Assembly: GCF_036898095.1 (NCBI RefSeq)
Contig: NC_090725.1
Span: 205,169,763-205,233,762, forward strand
Length of the DNA: 64,000 nt
Reading direction: 5' to 3'
From: Palaemon carinicauda
Taxonomy: Eukaryota; Arthropoda; Malacostraca; Decapoda; Palaemonidae
Shown: in pieces, positions 22,426 through 33,658 of the stretch
Numbering within the stretch: position 1 is the stretch's first letter
Layout: each line of letters opens with the position of its first letter
Notes under the pieces: model-generated
Databases searched by the model: none
What the model saw: only the letters and a program-made list of their open reading frames with translations
What the model was told of the DNA's origin: nothing
Made by a program: the position numbers and the translations under genes

Positions 22426-22949
22426 CTACCGGGGTTAGGCTAGTGCCTGGCAGCACTAACTGATACAGAGAGAGAAAGAATGGAAAGGAGGATTTCCTAT
22501 TATTATGGTTTAGCACAATAATTGGAAGTGTAGGAGGGCTACTGCCCCCGACTGTCTCCTTGCCAAAATGAGAGTTCTAATGGAAGGGGAGGAATGCATC
22601 TGATTCTAGCTTCCATCAAGCCACAACTTTTGCCGCCAGCTGTACTGCTGGTTGTAAGGTCTGTGGATGGCAGGCCAAGAGAGGACGGAAGAATTCTCAA
22701 CAGTATATTGGGTTTCCCACCGGCAGCCGTCAGGGCCGGCTCAGTCTCCCCCCCCTCGGGGCATTCGCTTCCGGTGAAGGAAGGACATAAAGAGGAGTTG
22801 GCCGAGGTGGCAACCTAACCGCCGCTGGTAGGGTCCCGAAGGGCAACTTAGTCAACCCAGCAAGCTGGGATGACTGTCAGAATACCGGCGAAAGAATGTT
22901 GTGACGGCTAGGCTGACACTAAAGGACAGAGGCGGGAGGGAAAAGGGTC

Positions 22950-23245
22950 TTATAGTTTGCAGGGGAGAAAGGCGGCGGCAGGTATGCCGCCTACTTTCAG
23001 CTGTAAACTAAGAAAGCATGGCTTCTTGTGCCAACATCGTTATGGTCGGCAGAGGAACAAAGATTCCCCTGTCGGCGACATTGTCAGCTATAAGATGTGT
23101 CTTATAGTTTACAGGGGAGAAAACCTGTGGCAGGTATGCCGCCTACTTTCGGCTGTAAACTAAGGAAGCATAGCTTCCCTTGCCGACAACGTTGTGGATG
23201 GTAGAGGAACAAAGATTCCCCTGTCGGCGACATTGTCTGCTGCAA
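22950..23245. repeat. Tandem duplication of about 145 bp in D4 5' region
   Basis: The block GTCTTATAGTTTGCAGGGG ... TGCCGCCTACTTTC ... AAAGATTCCCCTGTCGGCGA occurs twice in a row (about 22,948-23,090 and 23,098-23,235). D3 has one copy at the matching position. Confidence 0.8.
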
Positions 23246-23999
23246 GACAGTACACCCTGAGTTACCGTTATACTTCGAAGCTGGGATACTCGGCAGCAAA
23301 GACGATAGATGGTAAAATATTATCTAAGTCAAGCCAGAGTTTACTACTCGGTGGTGATGACGAAAGATAGGGTTGCTTCTTGTGATGGCGGCGGCTCGTG
23401 GTAGAAAGTGTTTAACCTCTTTTCTCTAGAAGAGAAATATATCGAATTATACCCATAAATTCTAGGGGATATATATCCCCGACTGAATTAATAGGAAACG
23501 ACACGAAAAGGTTAAACAATGGGAATTACTTTACTAACGTATACAAAGCGGGTTAGGCTAGCCTAACTTCGGTGAGGACCGCGGCCATGGATGGTACCAC
23601 CGGGGTCCCCTTCGTATACGAAAGTAACGTTACATATCGGAAGAGGAAATATTATAATGTATGCGAATCTTCACTAGAATAAATTGCCTAACTAGCTGAA
23701 AAGTTTCTTTATAGCTAAATACCGGGAGCGTCACACTACTGACTTAATATAATGGATTTATGGCGTGCGACACCGGTCTCAAAATGGCCGCGTCCGGTGT
23801 CAGCTATGCTCCACTAAACACACTTAAATTATACGAATTTAACTGTGAGAAGGGAGCCTTAAAATTATACACAGGAAAGATCAAATACTCAACTTTCCAG
23901 AGGATGAAGATGCTGGACATTGCATGATAATATTCCAAGAAACAGTAACAACACCGAGAGAAACATGGAAGCGCACTTAGCTTAAATGCTACAGTTCAA

Positions 24000-24311
24000 A
24001 GGAATGGTGGGCCGTAGTAGTACAGAGAGGATGTCCACTGGGTACCTTCATAACGACTCCCTTTTCGTTCGCCATTCTTTCCCCTCAAAGAGTTGAATCT
24101 ATTCAGGGTGAAGATTGCTATGTATCGTATCAAAAAATACGTCCCCTGATATTATATTATATCCATAAAGATATATTAAGGATACTCGCGCCAGGAGTTA
24201 GAATTCTGGAGACCTATGGTTAATTCTCTGGGAGTATCACTGTAGCAAATATCCCTTAGAAAGCTACCTAAAGGAACCTTCCATCAGGGAGACATGGCCA
24301 AGCCCAAAAAA
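24000..24311 (-). repeat. D4 left ITR and left tip
   Basis: Plus-strand reading: GGAATGGTGGGCCGTAG, GGATGTCCACTGGGTACC, GCGCCAGGAGTTAG, CTGGGAGTATCACTG, CCATCAGGGAGACATGG, GCCCAAAAAA. It lacks the outer extension found on right ends. Inverted relative to 12,795-13,150. Confidence 0.85.
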
Positions 24312-26150
24312 TCATGAGATGTAGGTTGTTGGTTCTCGAGGATGAAGCGTAGACAGTCGACTTCTGGACCATTTGGATATAAAACTGGATTCGGCAGAGG
24401 AAACAGCTTCAGTTTCAATTCTAGAACTAGAGGGAACCAATTGCTTCTGGGCCATTTAGGGGCCACTACTGCTGCTGTCCCTCTGAAGGATCTTAGCTTG
24501 TCGAGGACTCTTAGCAGGAGATTGGTTGGTGGAAACAGGTAAATGCGATTCCACCTGTTCCAGTTGAGGGACATGGCGTCTATCGCTTCTGCTGGAGGGT
24601 CCGTATAAGGGGCTACGTAACGAGGTAGTTTCTTGTTGTCGCTCGTTGCGAAGAGGTTGATCTGGAGTTCCGGGACTTTTTCCGAGGTGAAGGAGAATGA
24701 GTCTGCGTCTAGGGACCATTCTGTCTCTATCGGCTTTTGCCTGGATAGAGCATCCGCAGTCACGTTGCGGAACCCTTGTAGGTGAACTGCTAATAAGTGC
24801 CATCCCTTCTTTCTTGCCCAGTAGAAGATGGCTAGTATCACATGGTTGATGTGAGGTGATCTCGAGCCTTGTCAGTTTAGACATTTTACTATCACTTCGT
24901 TGCCCAGGACCAATCTGATGTGGATTGCTCTGCGAAGGGATAGTTTCTTCAATGTCAGGAAAACTTCCATAGCTTCCAAGATATTAATGAGAAAGGTTTT
25001 GAACTGGTGCGACCAATTCCCCTGCACTTTTCTCTCATGAGAATGGCCTCCCCAACGTTCTAAGGAAGCGACCGTGTGTATCACGACTGATGGTTGTGGT
25101 GGTTGCAGGGGGATTGTCCGTGCAAGGCTCTTGGCTGTTGACCACGGCCTTTATAATATGTGCAATTGGGTCGGGGTCAACCTTAGTTGATCTCTTCGAG
25201 CGTTTGATGCGTATCTTCTCCAGACTCCTGAAACATCTTTTAGACGTGCTTTTAGCACCGGGTCTGTCACTGCTGCAAACTGGAGAGAGCCCAATACTTT
25301 TTCCTGTTGGCGTCTTGAAATCCTCTTGTGACGGATTAGTCTCTTGACAGCTCCCGCTATCTCTCTCCTCTTCTTGGATAGAATGGAGAAGTGTTGTGAC
25401 TTGAAGTTCCATTGGATTCCTAACCATTGGAACTTTTGAGTGGGAGAAAGGCGAGACTTCATGAGATTGATCTTGAAGTCCAGGTGTTCCAGGAACTGAA
25501 TCACCTTTTTGGCTGCTTGCAGACAAGTAGTCATGGATTCTGCCCACACCAGCCAATTGTCTAGATGTGCTACCACTTGAACTCCTTTGGAGCGTAGCTG
25601 TTGGACGATTGTGTCTGCTAGTTTTGTGAATATCCTTGGGTCTGTGTTCAGTCCGAAGGGCATTGCTCTGAAGACAAATTTCTTCTTCTGTAGCTTGAAT
25701 CCTAGGTAGGAGGAGAAGAGGCTACTGACTGGCAGATGCCAGTAGGCGTCTGCCAGGTCTGTTGAGACTGTGTATGCCCCTTTTGGTAGAAGGGTCCTTA
25801 TGTGTTGCAAAGTAAGCATTCTGAACTTTTTGTTCTCGATGAACTTATTGAGTGGGGACAAGTCTAGAATGACTCTGAGTTTGTCTGAGTCTTTCTTGGG
25901 AACACAAAACTGCCTTCCCTGGAATTTGAAGAACTTTGCTTTCCTTATTACCTTCTTGTTCGAGTTCTGAGGTATATTCTTCTAACAAGGGGGTGGAATG
26001 TTGGAAGAATTCTGGAAAACAGAGTGGAGTTCTGTTGCATATCCACCCGAGTCCATTTGTTATTAGGCTGTGGGTCCAGGGATCGAAGGTCCAGCGATCC
26101 CAAAAGTGGTATAATCTGCCTCCTACTTGGAACCCCTCAGTGCTTGGGTG
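24312..26150 (-). pseudogene. D3 RT-RNase H and linker to YR
   Basis: RT: a 236-codon frame (25,151-25,861) beginning SPLNKFIENKKFRML, with motif A as TDLADAYWHL and motif C as HLDNW where other copies have YLDDW, so an active-site Asp is lost. A 2-nt deletion near 25,965 shifts the N-terminal part. RNase H (about 25,090-24,730) has IHTVAS in place of IHTDAS, losing the first catalytic Asp; ADALSR is present. The linker (IYLFPPTNLLL, LRFILENQQPTSHD) runs up to the D4 insertion point, where YR resumes at 12,794. Confidence 0.87.
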
Positions 26151-28098
26151 GTCCTAGGAACTTGTGTCCGTGACCGCATCCTCCTCTGCCCTGTGAGGGG
26201 TTTCCAGAGGAACCTCTTCTTTGGCCTTTTCCTTTATATGGAAGAAAGTTGGTCGACTGCCTCTCAAAGCCAGGATTAAATGCTAGCGACTGGGCTACGA
26301 GCTGTTGAGGGACCATCTGGAAGGTGGTTTGAGGCTGTGCTACCAGTTGAGGCACTGTGGCCATGGTCATGGTCGGAAGTTGCGCAGGTTTACTTGGTCT
26401 CCTTGCCTTTATTGTTCTTAGGTTGGGGACCTCCGTCTGAGGATGATTTCCTCTTTGATTTCATGCCCCACTTTTGGAGAAGGTTCCTGTTCTCCATGGC
26501 TGCTTTGGCTATGACTTCTCTGACCGCTTCCATTGGGAATAGGTCCTTGCCCCAGATACACGATGAAATCAGATTCCTGGGTTCGTATTTCACTGTTGCC
26601 GAGGCAAATACTTGTTCTTTACAGGTCCTTCTTGGCTTGATGAAAGCATATAAGTCCTTCACAAGGGAGACTTAGCCAGGAAAGCAAAAATTTCTGGGGC
26701 ATTATGTAAGCCTGCGCACATTTCCAGGGAGTTCTGATGAAAAATGGAGGCCGCTAGTCTCTCTTTCGTCTCCTGTTCTCTCCTCAAAAGATGGTCTGGC
26801 AACTTCGGGAGGTTCTCATTGAACTGCTGGTCTGCTATCTCTGGATCCAATTTTGAGGCAGAGAAGGTTAGATGGACGTCCTTCCCCTTCTCCCCCGCAG
26901 GTATGCACTGCTAGAGAGAACAGTTTGCATTCCTTTAGAGATGGGCAGGGTTTGCCCTCTTCAATTGCCTTAATGACAAATTTTAGAGCTTTCTCCGAAA
27001 AGGGGAAAGTGATAGAGGAAGGAGCAACAAAGGTGAGATGCCTCTTGCTCGGTGCTGAGACTTTGGAGTTGGTGTATCCGGCTCCTTTCAAGGACTTTAC
27101 AAGGATGTTTTGTGCCTTGTCATGTTCGAAGACAATGACTTCCTTCGGTACCGTTTCCTCATGGGATGCAATTTGATCCCGCAGTCTCACGTAACAGTCT
27201 GGATAGGCTGAAAAGCTGGGCCAGAACTCAAGATCTTCAAAAAGTTTGGCCCCCAACTTCTCTGAAACAAATAGCTTCCCATTCATCATGGGCATGTGCT
27301 CCGCGTACCTCCAGTGGTTGGTTTCGGAGCAGTGAGGGAGATCTGATACTCTAAGGGGCTTAGTAGAGCCCCTGGAAGTTCCAGGACGATCCCTTTCCTG
27401 TATCTGTCTCTTGTTCTGTTGGATGGATTGTTTCATCGCTTCTTGTTCCTTTCGGAACGATTCCAACATCTGCTGGATCGACGTGGGGATTGCTTCACTC
27501 TTGTCGACCTGTGTAGTTGATTGAGGAGTTGGTGTTGAAGAGGTTGATGGCATTGGTTGGAATGCCGTCACGGCGAACTGAGGGTCCTCAGTTACCGTCG
27601 AAATGGATCCTTCTTCCTCTCTACGTGGTAGATCCACGTCTTTTTCAGGGCCTTCTTGCAGTAGGTCCTGTTCTGTGTCGGTGGAAACTTCTGACATCCG
27701 TTCTTGGTGGATGTCCATGCCTTCTAGTGCCTTATGGATGTCCGCGTCGATCTTCAGCTGCATAAGAGGAGGCTGGACCTGTTCCTGGGGCACTACTGCG
27801 TTTGCTAGCGCCTTAGGTAACAGAAGTCACCTTAGAGATTCATTAGGTAGGTAAGGTCCCGGAGAGTTCTTTTGGAACCCTCTTACCCACTTACGAAGCG
27901 TTTCCCTTGCTGTGTCCCTAGTCTCCACAGTGACTGGGATGGCTTCTCAGGAGCCTTTGGTTATCAGGTTGAGCAGGTAGAGCAACCCTTCGGGCCTCAA
28001 TACTTCAGGGATCCGGACACGATACAGCAGGGGGCATGAGACCTGCACATCGTATGCCCACTAAAGTGGTTGCAGAACATAGCTGCGCGCTTCACCAT
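26137..28098 (-). pseudogene. D3 gag
   Basis: ATG at 28,098 (MVKRAAMFCNH) with a small deletion inside the Cys/His region. The central frame (26,816-27,793, 325 codons) is the longest gag stretch in the window: PQEQVQPPL, STDTEQDLLQ, DLPHCSETNHWRYAEHMPMMNGKL-type residues, and FWPSFSAYPDCYVRL. A frameshift near 26,870 precedes KLDPEIADQQFNENLPK. Later segments have SHMGTL replaced by a short deletion (about 26,665), the KYEPRNLI motif, and a Gly/Arg-rich tail ending at 26,137. Pol is in the +1 frame once the RT deletion is allowed for. Confidence 0.87.
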
Positions 28099-30062
28099 TG
28101 GCTTCTCCATTAAAGGAAATGGTTTCAATGGTTATGTGGATTTTATATCATTGATATAAATGCATAAATTTTATTAGCAATAGTAAACACTACAGTATTG
28201 TAAATGGTAGCTTAGGATAATAAGCTGGAAAGAAAATAGGAAAGACCCATATCTGTGTTTCCTCTCCCAGGCAATTGCTGAGACCTCCGTCAGTAATAAT
28301 ATTTTAGATTCCCTGTTAGGGAGAATACAGTGTGGAAGAAAATCTAGTACTTAGAGTTAGTGTTAGTAAGTGTTTATACTAACTTATCCACCTGTAGTAT
28401 ATTAATACTGATCGGTGATTTATTAGGGTCCTGATGATCAAAGGATTCATCTGGATGTTGAGGGGTTACTCAACCTCAACATTATATTGCGGTCCCAACA
28501 ATAGACTGTGAAAGGAAACACAGAATATGTTAGAAAATTATTGTAATACTGTATTTTTTTTTTTGTGTGTGTACGGTAGTTCAGCCAGTGTACTAACGAG
28601 GTTAGGTTAGTACCTGGAGGCACTAACTGATAGAGAGAGAGAGAGAATGCATTAAGGAAAGAGAGTTTCCTATTATTATAGTTTAGCACAACAATTGGAA
28701 GTGTAGGAGGACTATCAGGCCGCCTACTGTCTCCTTGGCAGAATGAGAGTTCTAATGGAACGGGTAAGAATCTTTCAGATTCTAGCTTCCATCCATCCAC
28801 AAAAGGCCTGCCGCCAGCTGTACTGCCGACGGCAATAATTGTGGATGGCAGACCTAGAGAGGGCTGAAGACTTCTCAAAAATATGTTGGGTTTCTCACCG
28901 GCAGCACTCAGGGCCGTCTCAATCTTCCCCCAGTGACATTCACTTCCAGTGAAGGAAGGACATAGGGAGGAATGTGGCTGAGGCGGCTGGGCTAACTGCC
29001 GCCGGTAGGGTCCCGGCCGGCAACGCAGACAACCTGGCAAGCCAGGATGACTGTCAGAATACCGGCGAAAGAATGTTGTGTTGGCTATGCTGACACTAAA
29101 GGACAGAAGGGAGAAGGGAAAGAGTGTTATAGCTCACTGGAGGAGAGGTGGTGGCAGGTATGCCGCCTACCTCCGCCAGTGGACTGGGAAAACGCGGCTT
29201 CCTGTGCCGACGACGTCGTCGGTGGCAGAGGAAACATGAATCCTTTGCTGGTGACATCGTCGCCAGCGATACAAGGGCAGCCTGAGTTAATTACCATCTA
29301 TCCCAAAGCCGGAGTTCTACTCGATGGCAATGAAGAACGACAGAGTTTAGTTACTATCTAACCCAAAGCCAGCGTTCTACTTGACGGTAATGAGGAAAGA
29401 CAGTGGTTGCCGCCTGTAATGGCGGCGGTACTCAGGAGGGAGGAAGGGTTTAGCCTCCTTTCTCTAAAGGAGAATATATATCGAACATTATGCGTAATTC
29501 CAGAGGATGTAAGTCCCCACCTGAATTAATAATGAATGATAGGGCGAGGCTATACATCGGGAATTACTTTACTAACGTATATATGATCGAGGCTAGCCTA
29601 GCTCTGGAAGGAACCATGGCCATGTTGGTACCGCCGGGGTTCCCGGCATGGTTGGTACAGCCGGGGCTCCCGCCGAATACGAAAAGTAAAGTTACATAAT
29701 TGGAAGAGGAATAATAATTTTTCTGTATGCACAATCTTCACTTGTATAATTTGCCTAACTAGCTAATATTATAGCTATATACCGGGAATTGTCGCCTTAC
29801 TATCTAAATGAAATGTAATGGTAATCGGTGATAGCGGTCGTAAAATGGCTGCCTCCGGTCATGGCAACGCTCAACCAAACACACTTAAATTATTGGAATT
29901 CAACTGTGAGAAGGGTGCCTGAAATTATACACAGGAAAGAATTAATACTCAACTTTCTAGAGGATGAAGATGCTGGAGATTGCATGATTATTCCAAATGC
30001 TTGCAACAAAACACCGGGAAAACTTTGGGAGAGCACCTAGCTTATACGCTACAAGTAAGGGA
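28099..30062 (-). other. D3 5' region, non-coding
   Basis: About 2 kb homologous to the 5' regions of D4, D5 and D6. The splice-acceptor-like AG is lost (TTTAATGG instead of TTACAGG on the minus strand near 28,110). A short (GA)n tract lies at about 28,632-28,645. I support no gene here. Confidence 0.6.
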
Positions 30063-30361
30063 ATGGTGGCCGGTAGTAGTACGGATAGGAGGTCCACCGG
30101 GTACCTAAAACGGCACCCCCTTTCTTTCACCACTCTTCCCCCTTACATCAAAGAGTTGAATCTATTCGGGGTGAATATTGCTATGTGTCGTATCTAAAAA
30201 ATATGTCACCAATCCCTAACGATATCCTTAACTGGATACTCGCGCCAGGAGTTATAATCCGGGAGACCCTTGGTTTATTTCTCGGGGAATATCACTAGCA
30301 AATATCCCTTAGAAAGCTACCTAAAGGAACCTTCCATTACGACAACATAGCCGAGCCCAAA
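30063..30361 (-). repeat. D3 left ITR and left tip
   Basis: Plus-strand reading: GGAATGGTGGCCGGTAG, GGTCCACCGGGTACC, GCGCCAGGAGTTATAATCC, CCATTACGACAACATAGCC, GAGCCCAAAAAA. It lacks the outer extension, as expected for a left end. The CATCAGGACG core has decayed to CATTACGACA. Confidence 0.82.
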
Positions 30362-30364
30362 AAA

Positions 30365-30697
30365 GGAATGACGTCGCGGTAGTAGTAGGGAAGGAGGTCC
30401 ACCGGGTACCTAGAACGGCACCCCCTTCTTTGCCACTCATCCCCTTTATATCAGAGAGTTGAATCTATTCGGGGTGAAGATTGCCATGTGTCGTATCTAG
30501 AATACGTCCCCTGATATTATGCGATATCCTATATTGGATATTCGCGCCAGGAGTTAGAATCCTGGAGACCTTCGGTTTAATTCTCTGAGAGTATCACTGT
30601 ACTAAATATCCCTTAGAAGGCTGCCTAAAGGAACCTTCCATCAGGAAGACATGGCACTCTCACCTAAAAATAGATTTTTCGCTTTGCTCAAAATCGG
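30365..30697 (+). repeat. D2 right ITR, distal piece and right tip
   Basis: Resumes D2 with GGAATGACGTCGCGG and runs through GGTCCACCGGGTACC, GCGCCAGGAGTTAG and CCATCAGGAAGACATGGC to the right-only extension TAGATTTTTCGCTTTGC ... AAAATCGG. The next base enters D0 3'-region sequence (TTTTCTACACGAG). Confidence 0.85.
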
Positions 30698-31208
30698 TTT
30701 TCTACACGAGAAACACGAGAAAATATGTGTTTTGGTATGTTGTAATGCTTTATCAGATTCATACTTTGTTGTAACTACATTTGATAAATTAGTTGTATAA
30801 TAAAATTCTTGACCGTATTCGCGTCTTATTACTGCTCCCTCAGTTATAAGCTAATAAAGTACGCTAGAGTTATTCTAAACCCCTGTATGGGGCTTATATC
30901 CTTGAAATCACAATAATGCTTTTTAGAGGAATAAAACTTACATTCTTAAGGTAAGTAAAAAAGTTAGGCTTCAATGTTTTCCTTTTTGTTCCAACGGGAA
31001 TACAAACCTTGAATCCTTATTGTCGATATCGACATTTTCCCTGCTGGGAGCAGGAGGTACTAAACCAGCTTCAGGTTTAGTGGAAGTGACAGATCTCTGG
31101 AATTTCACATACAGGTTTAGTAGACCAGATAAGGAAATCTATTCAAGGTGGAAGGCACATACACAAACCCACAGCTAATAGTAATTTCAAGACAATTCTC
31201 CAGTATAC

Positions 31209-31303
31209 TTCCATCAGGACGACATGGCCTGACCCCAAAAAATGGATTTTGATCAAAGTGAAAAATCTATTTTTGGGTGAGAGGGCCATGTCGTCCTGAT
31301 GGA
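31209..31303 (+). repeat. D0 internal complementary region (ICR)
   Basis: Palindrome TCCATCAGGACGACATGGC ... GGCCATGTCGTCCTGATGGA, with inner GACCCCAAAAAATGG and CTATTTTTGGGTGAG. Same two-half organisation as the other six. Confidence 0.84.
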
Positions 31304-31718
31304 ACCCACCCTTATGCTGATCCCTCCCAAAATTAATTCATCTGAGGCCATTTTCGCTTAATGGCAAGAATAGGAATGGCGTCGCAGTAGTAGTAGGGAA
31401 GAAGATCCACCGGGTACCTAGAAGTACCTAGAACGGCACTCCATTTCTTTTGCCGCTCTTCCCCCTTACATCGAAGCGTTAAATCTATTCGGTGGTGAAG
31501 ATTTCCATGTGTCGTATCTAGAATACGTCCCCTGATATTATGGGATATCCTTTTTTGGATACTCGCGCCAGGAGTTGGAATCCTGGAGACCTTTGGTTTA
31601 ATTCTCTGGGAGTATCACTGTAGCAAATATCCCTTAGAAGGCTACCTATAGGAACCCTTCCATCAGCACGACATGGCCCTCTCACCCAAAAATAGATTTT
31701 TCACTTAGATCAAAATCC
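31304..31718 (+). repeat. D0 right linker, ITR and tip
   Basis: GGAATGGCGTCGCAGTAG, GATCCACCGGGTACC, GCGCCAGGAGTTGG, CCATCAGCACGACATGGCC, then the outer extension to CAAAATCC. The part from 31,555 onward is duplicated at 40,848 onward. Confidence 0.83.
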
Positions 31719-32293
31719 ATTTTGTATATCATATTTGCTTTCGAGAATAGCACAGTGTCGGGGTCACCGGGCCATGTGTCCGACTCTATCTCAGTTATTA
31801 ACTATTGCAAATGACCACGTGTCTAAGCAACCGTATTTTTCATTTTTTATTTCTTTTTATCACATTACATTTTATTTGATACTTTACTTTTGTTCAGATG
31901 TCCGTTTATCTCAATGTAAATTTGTGTAATAAATCAAGATTTGTTTAATTAAGCCTCGTCGTAGTTTTCCCCCTTCATTTATTTCCTTATGCCTATTATG
32001 AATATTTGATCCTGGGACAGTATACCCAATATTTTGAAAGGAGTAAGTAACTTAGAAATAAGTGTGTTAGCGAGTGACTTAGTATTGAATCTATCTGTTT
32101 CGAAGGTGAAAATCCATATATTTAACTTTTGCTTTACATCACTGCTCCCATTTTTTTTCCATTGTCTCAATAATTACTTAACGTAAGATTCCTGTCCAGC
32201 ATCTCACTGGGGTCCCTGGGACAGAGCAGAAATAGAGCCTAAGAGGGTATATGACCTTAGTCCTGACAAAGCTAGAGTAAGCGATCGAATTAC
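31719..32293 (+). other. Spacer between DIRS tips, copy 1
   Basis: About 575 bp without DIRS homology, with TTCGAGAATAGCACAGTG, TCACTGGGGTCCCTGGGAC and GCGATCGAATTAC. It is bracketed by a DIRS right tip and a DIRS left tip and recurs at 41,012-41,585. It may be original host sequence between D0 and D6. No coding frame of note. Confidence 0.6.
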
Positions 32294-32430
32294 TTTTTTG
32301 GGCTCAGGCCATGTCGTGCTGATGGAAGGGTTCCTATAGGTAGCCTTCTAAGGGATATTTGCTACAGTTATACTCCCAGAGAATTAAACCAAAGGTCTCC
32401 AGGATTCCAACTCCTGGCGCGAGTATCCAA
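32294..32430 (+). repeat. DIRS left tip plus partial left ITR (fragment)
   Basis: TTTTTTGGGCTCAGGCC, ATGTCGTGCTGATGG, GATACTCCCAGAG through GGCGCGAGTATCCAA. It matches the left end of D6 (41,586-41,722) and is broken by D5. Confidence 0.82.
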
Positions 32431-32434
32431 TAAA

Positions 32435-32837
32435 TTGATTTTGAGCAAAGCGAAAAATCTAGTTTTGGGTGAGAGTGCCATGTCGTCCTGATGGAAGGGT
32501 TCCTTTAGGTAGCCTTCTAAGAGATATTTGCTACAGTGATACTCCAAGAGAAATAAACCGAAGGTCTCCAGGATTCTAACTCTTGGCACGAGTATCCAAT
32601 TAAGGATTTCGCATAATATCAGAGGACGTATTTTTAGATACGACACATGGCAATCTTCACCCCGAATAGATTTAACTCTTTGATGTAAGGGGGGGAGAGT
32701 GGCGAAAGAGGGGGTTGCCGATATAGGTACCCGGTGGACCTCCTTCCTGATTACTACTACGATGCCATTCCTTTTCTTGTCATTAAACAGAAATGGCCGC
32801 AGATAGGGTAATTTTTGGAGGGGTCAGCAAAGGGTGG
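32435..32837 (-). repeat. D5 right ITR, tip and linker
   Basis: Starts in the right-only extension (GATTTTGAGCAAAGCG, reverse orientation), then GAGAGTGCCATGTCGTCC, GATACTCCAAGAG, GGTACCCGGTGGACC and the linker preceding the ICR. Confidence 0.82.
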
Positions 32838-32933
32838 GTCCATCAGGAGGACATGGCACTCTAACCCAAAAATAGATTTTTCGCTTTGCTCAAAATCCGT
32901 TTTTTGGGCTCAGGCCATGTCATCCTGGTGGAA
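32838..32933 (-). repeat. D5 internal complementary region (ICR)
   Basis: TCCATCAGGAGGACATGGC ... AAAATCCGTTTTTTGGGCTC ... GCCATGTCATCCTGGTGG. The best-preserved core of a predicted right-tip/left-tip joint. Confidence 0.85.
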
Positions 32934-33658
32934 GCATACTAGACAATTAACTTGAAATTACTATGGCTGTGGGTTTGTGTATGGGCCTTCTACCTTGAAT
33001 GGATTTCCTTATCTAGTCTGCTAGACCTGTATGTGAAATTCCAGTTGACTGTCATTTCCACTAAGCCTGGAACTGGTTTAGTGCTTCCTGCCTCCTGCAG
33101 GGCAAGTGTCGACATTGACAATAAGGATTCAAGGTTTGAATTTCCGTAGGAACGGAAGGTAAAACTTTAGAGATTACCTTTCACTTACCTTGGAAATCTG
33201 TATCCTGATTTTAAGTCTGGGCCCTTCTAGGGCTTAATTAAAACTCTAGCATGTCTTATTTGTCCGTAACTGAAATAGCAGTAATAAGACTCAAATACGT
33301 TTAGTATTTTTACTTTGCAACTAGATTAACAAATATATTTACAATAGAGTATTAATCTGATCCTGCATTAAAACACATCAGAGTCCATATTTTCTCTTGT
33401 ACAAAAAATATGTAATTTCAATTTCGGAATAATGCCACTCAATGGAGATGTGAAACCAAACCTGTCTGACTTGTACGGATTTTAGGAATGCATAAACACT
33501 GTGACGCAAACGTTCAATCGGCACTGGTGTTATTGGCCAGATATGCACCTATATGGAACAGTGTGTTAATCATCGTTGTGATTTGCACTAGAAGGTAAGT
33601 ATAACATTGCACTAGATGCACTGTAAAGTACTAAAACAATCCACTGTTCGTCGCAGCA
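32934..33658 (-). other. D5 3' region, non-coding
   Basis: Aligns with other 3' regions (CACTAAGCCTGGAACTGG near 33,060, GGCACTGGTGTTATTGG near 33,521). No gene seen. Confidence 0.6.

Larger units (their letters stand above)
21830..23999 (-). other. D4 5' region, non-coding
   Basis: Homologous to the 5' regions of D3, D5 and D6 across about 2.2 kb. It contains a short run of imperfect TACTGTATTGTTRTATACTGTAGTTTT repeats (22,258-22,420) and two copies of a GCAGGTATGCCGCCTACTTTC block (about 22,978 and 23,130). Short open frames are neither conserved nor recognisable. It may hold the promoter and 5' intron. Confidence 0.6.
12795..24311 (-). mobile_element. DIRS-type retrotransposon D4, complete ends, nested in D3
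   Basis: Right tip CGGATTTTGAGCAAAGCG starts at 12,795; left tip ends in GCCCAAAAAA at about 24,311. Both flanks are D3 YR sequence, and deleting D4 rejoins it in frame with no evident target-site duplication beyond the shared A-run. Content: right ITR, ICR, 3' region, YR, hugely expanded gag, 5' region, left ITR. RT and RNase H are missing, so the copy is non-autonomous. Total 11.5 kb, of which about 4.6 kb is extra gag tandem units. Confidence 0.9.
24312..30361 (-). mobile_element. DIRS-type retrotransposon D3, left-end segment
   Basis: Continuation of D3 beyond the D4 insertion: proximal YR region, RNase H, RT, gag, 5' region, left ITR and left tip (ends GAGCCCAAAA at about 30,361). Its right flank (GGAATGACGTCGCGG) is the remainder of the D2 right ITR. 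Confidence 0.88.
30698..31718 (+). mobile_element. DIRS-type retrotransposon D0, 3' terminal piece
   Basis: Contains the distal 3' region, an ICR (31,209-31,303), right ITR and right tip. The rest of D0 lies left of D2, outside the window. The junction CTACACGAG...AAAATATG matches the uninterrupted 3' region of D2 (about 9,838) and D6 (about 49,250), showing where D2 inserted. Confidence 0.83.
31555..32430. repeat. 875-bp direct repeat flanking D5, copy 1
   Basis: Consists of the distal D0 right ITR and tip, a 575-bp spacer, a DIRS left tip and the start of a left ITR. It is repeated at 40,848-41,722 with scattered differences. It begins TTGGATACTCGCGCC and ends with the inverse, GGCGCGAGTATCCAA. 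Confidence 0.85.

Noticed and set aside
22594..22818. Small ORFs in DIRS 5' regions (for example 22,594; 28,447-29,040; 29,047; 42,891)
   Set aside because: They are not conserved in frame between the homologous 5' regions of D3, D4, D5 and D6 and show no recognised domain.
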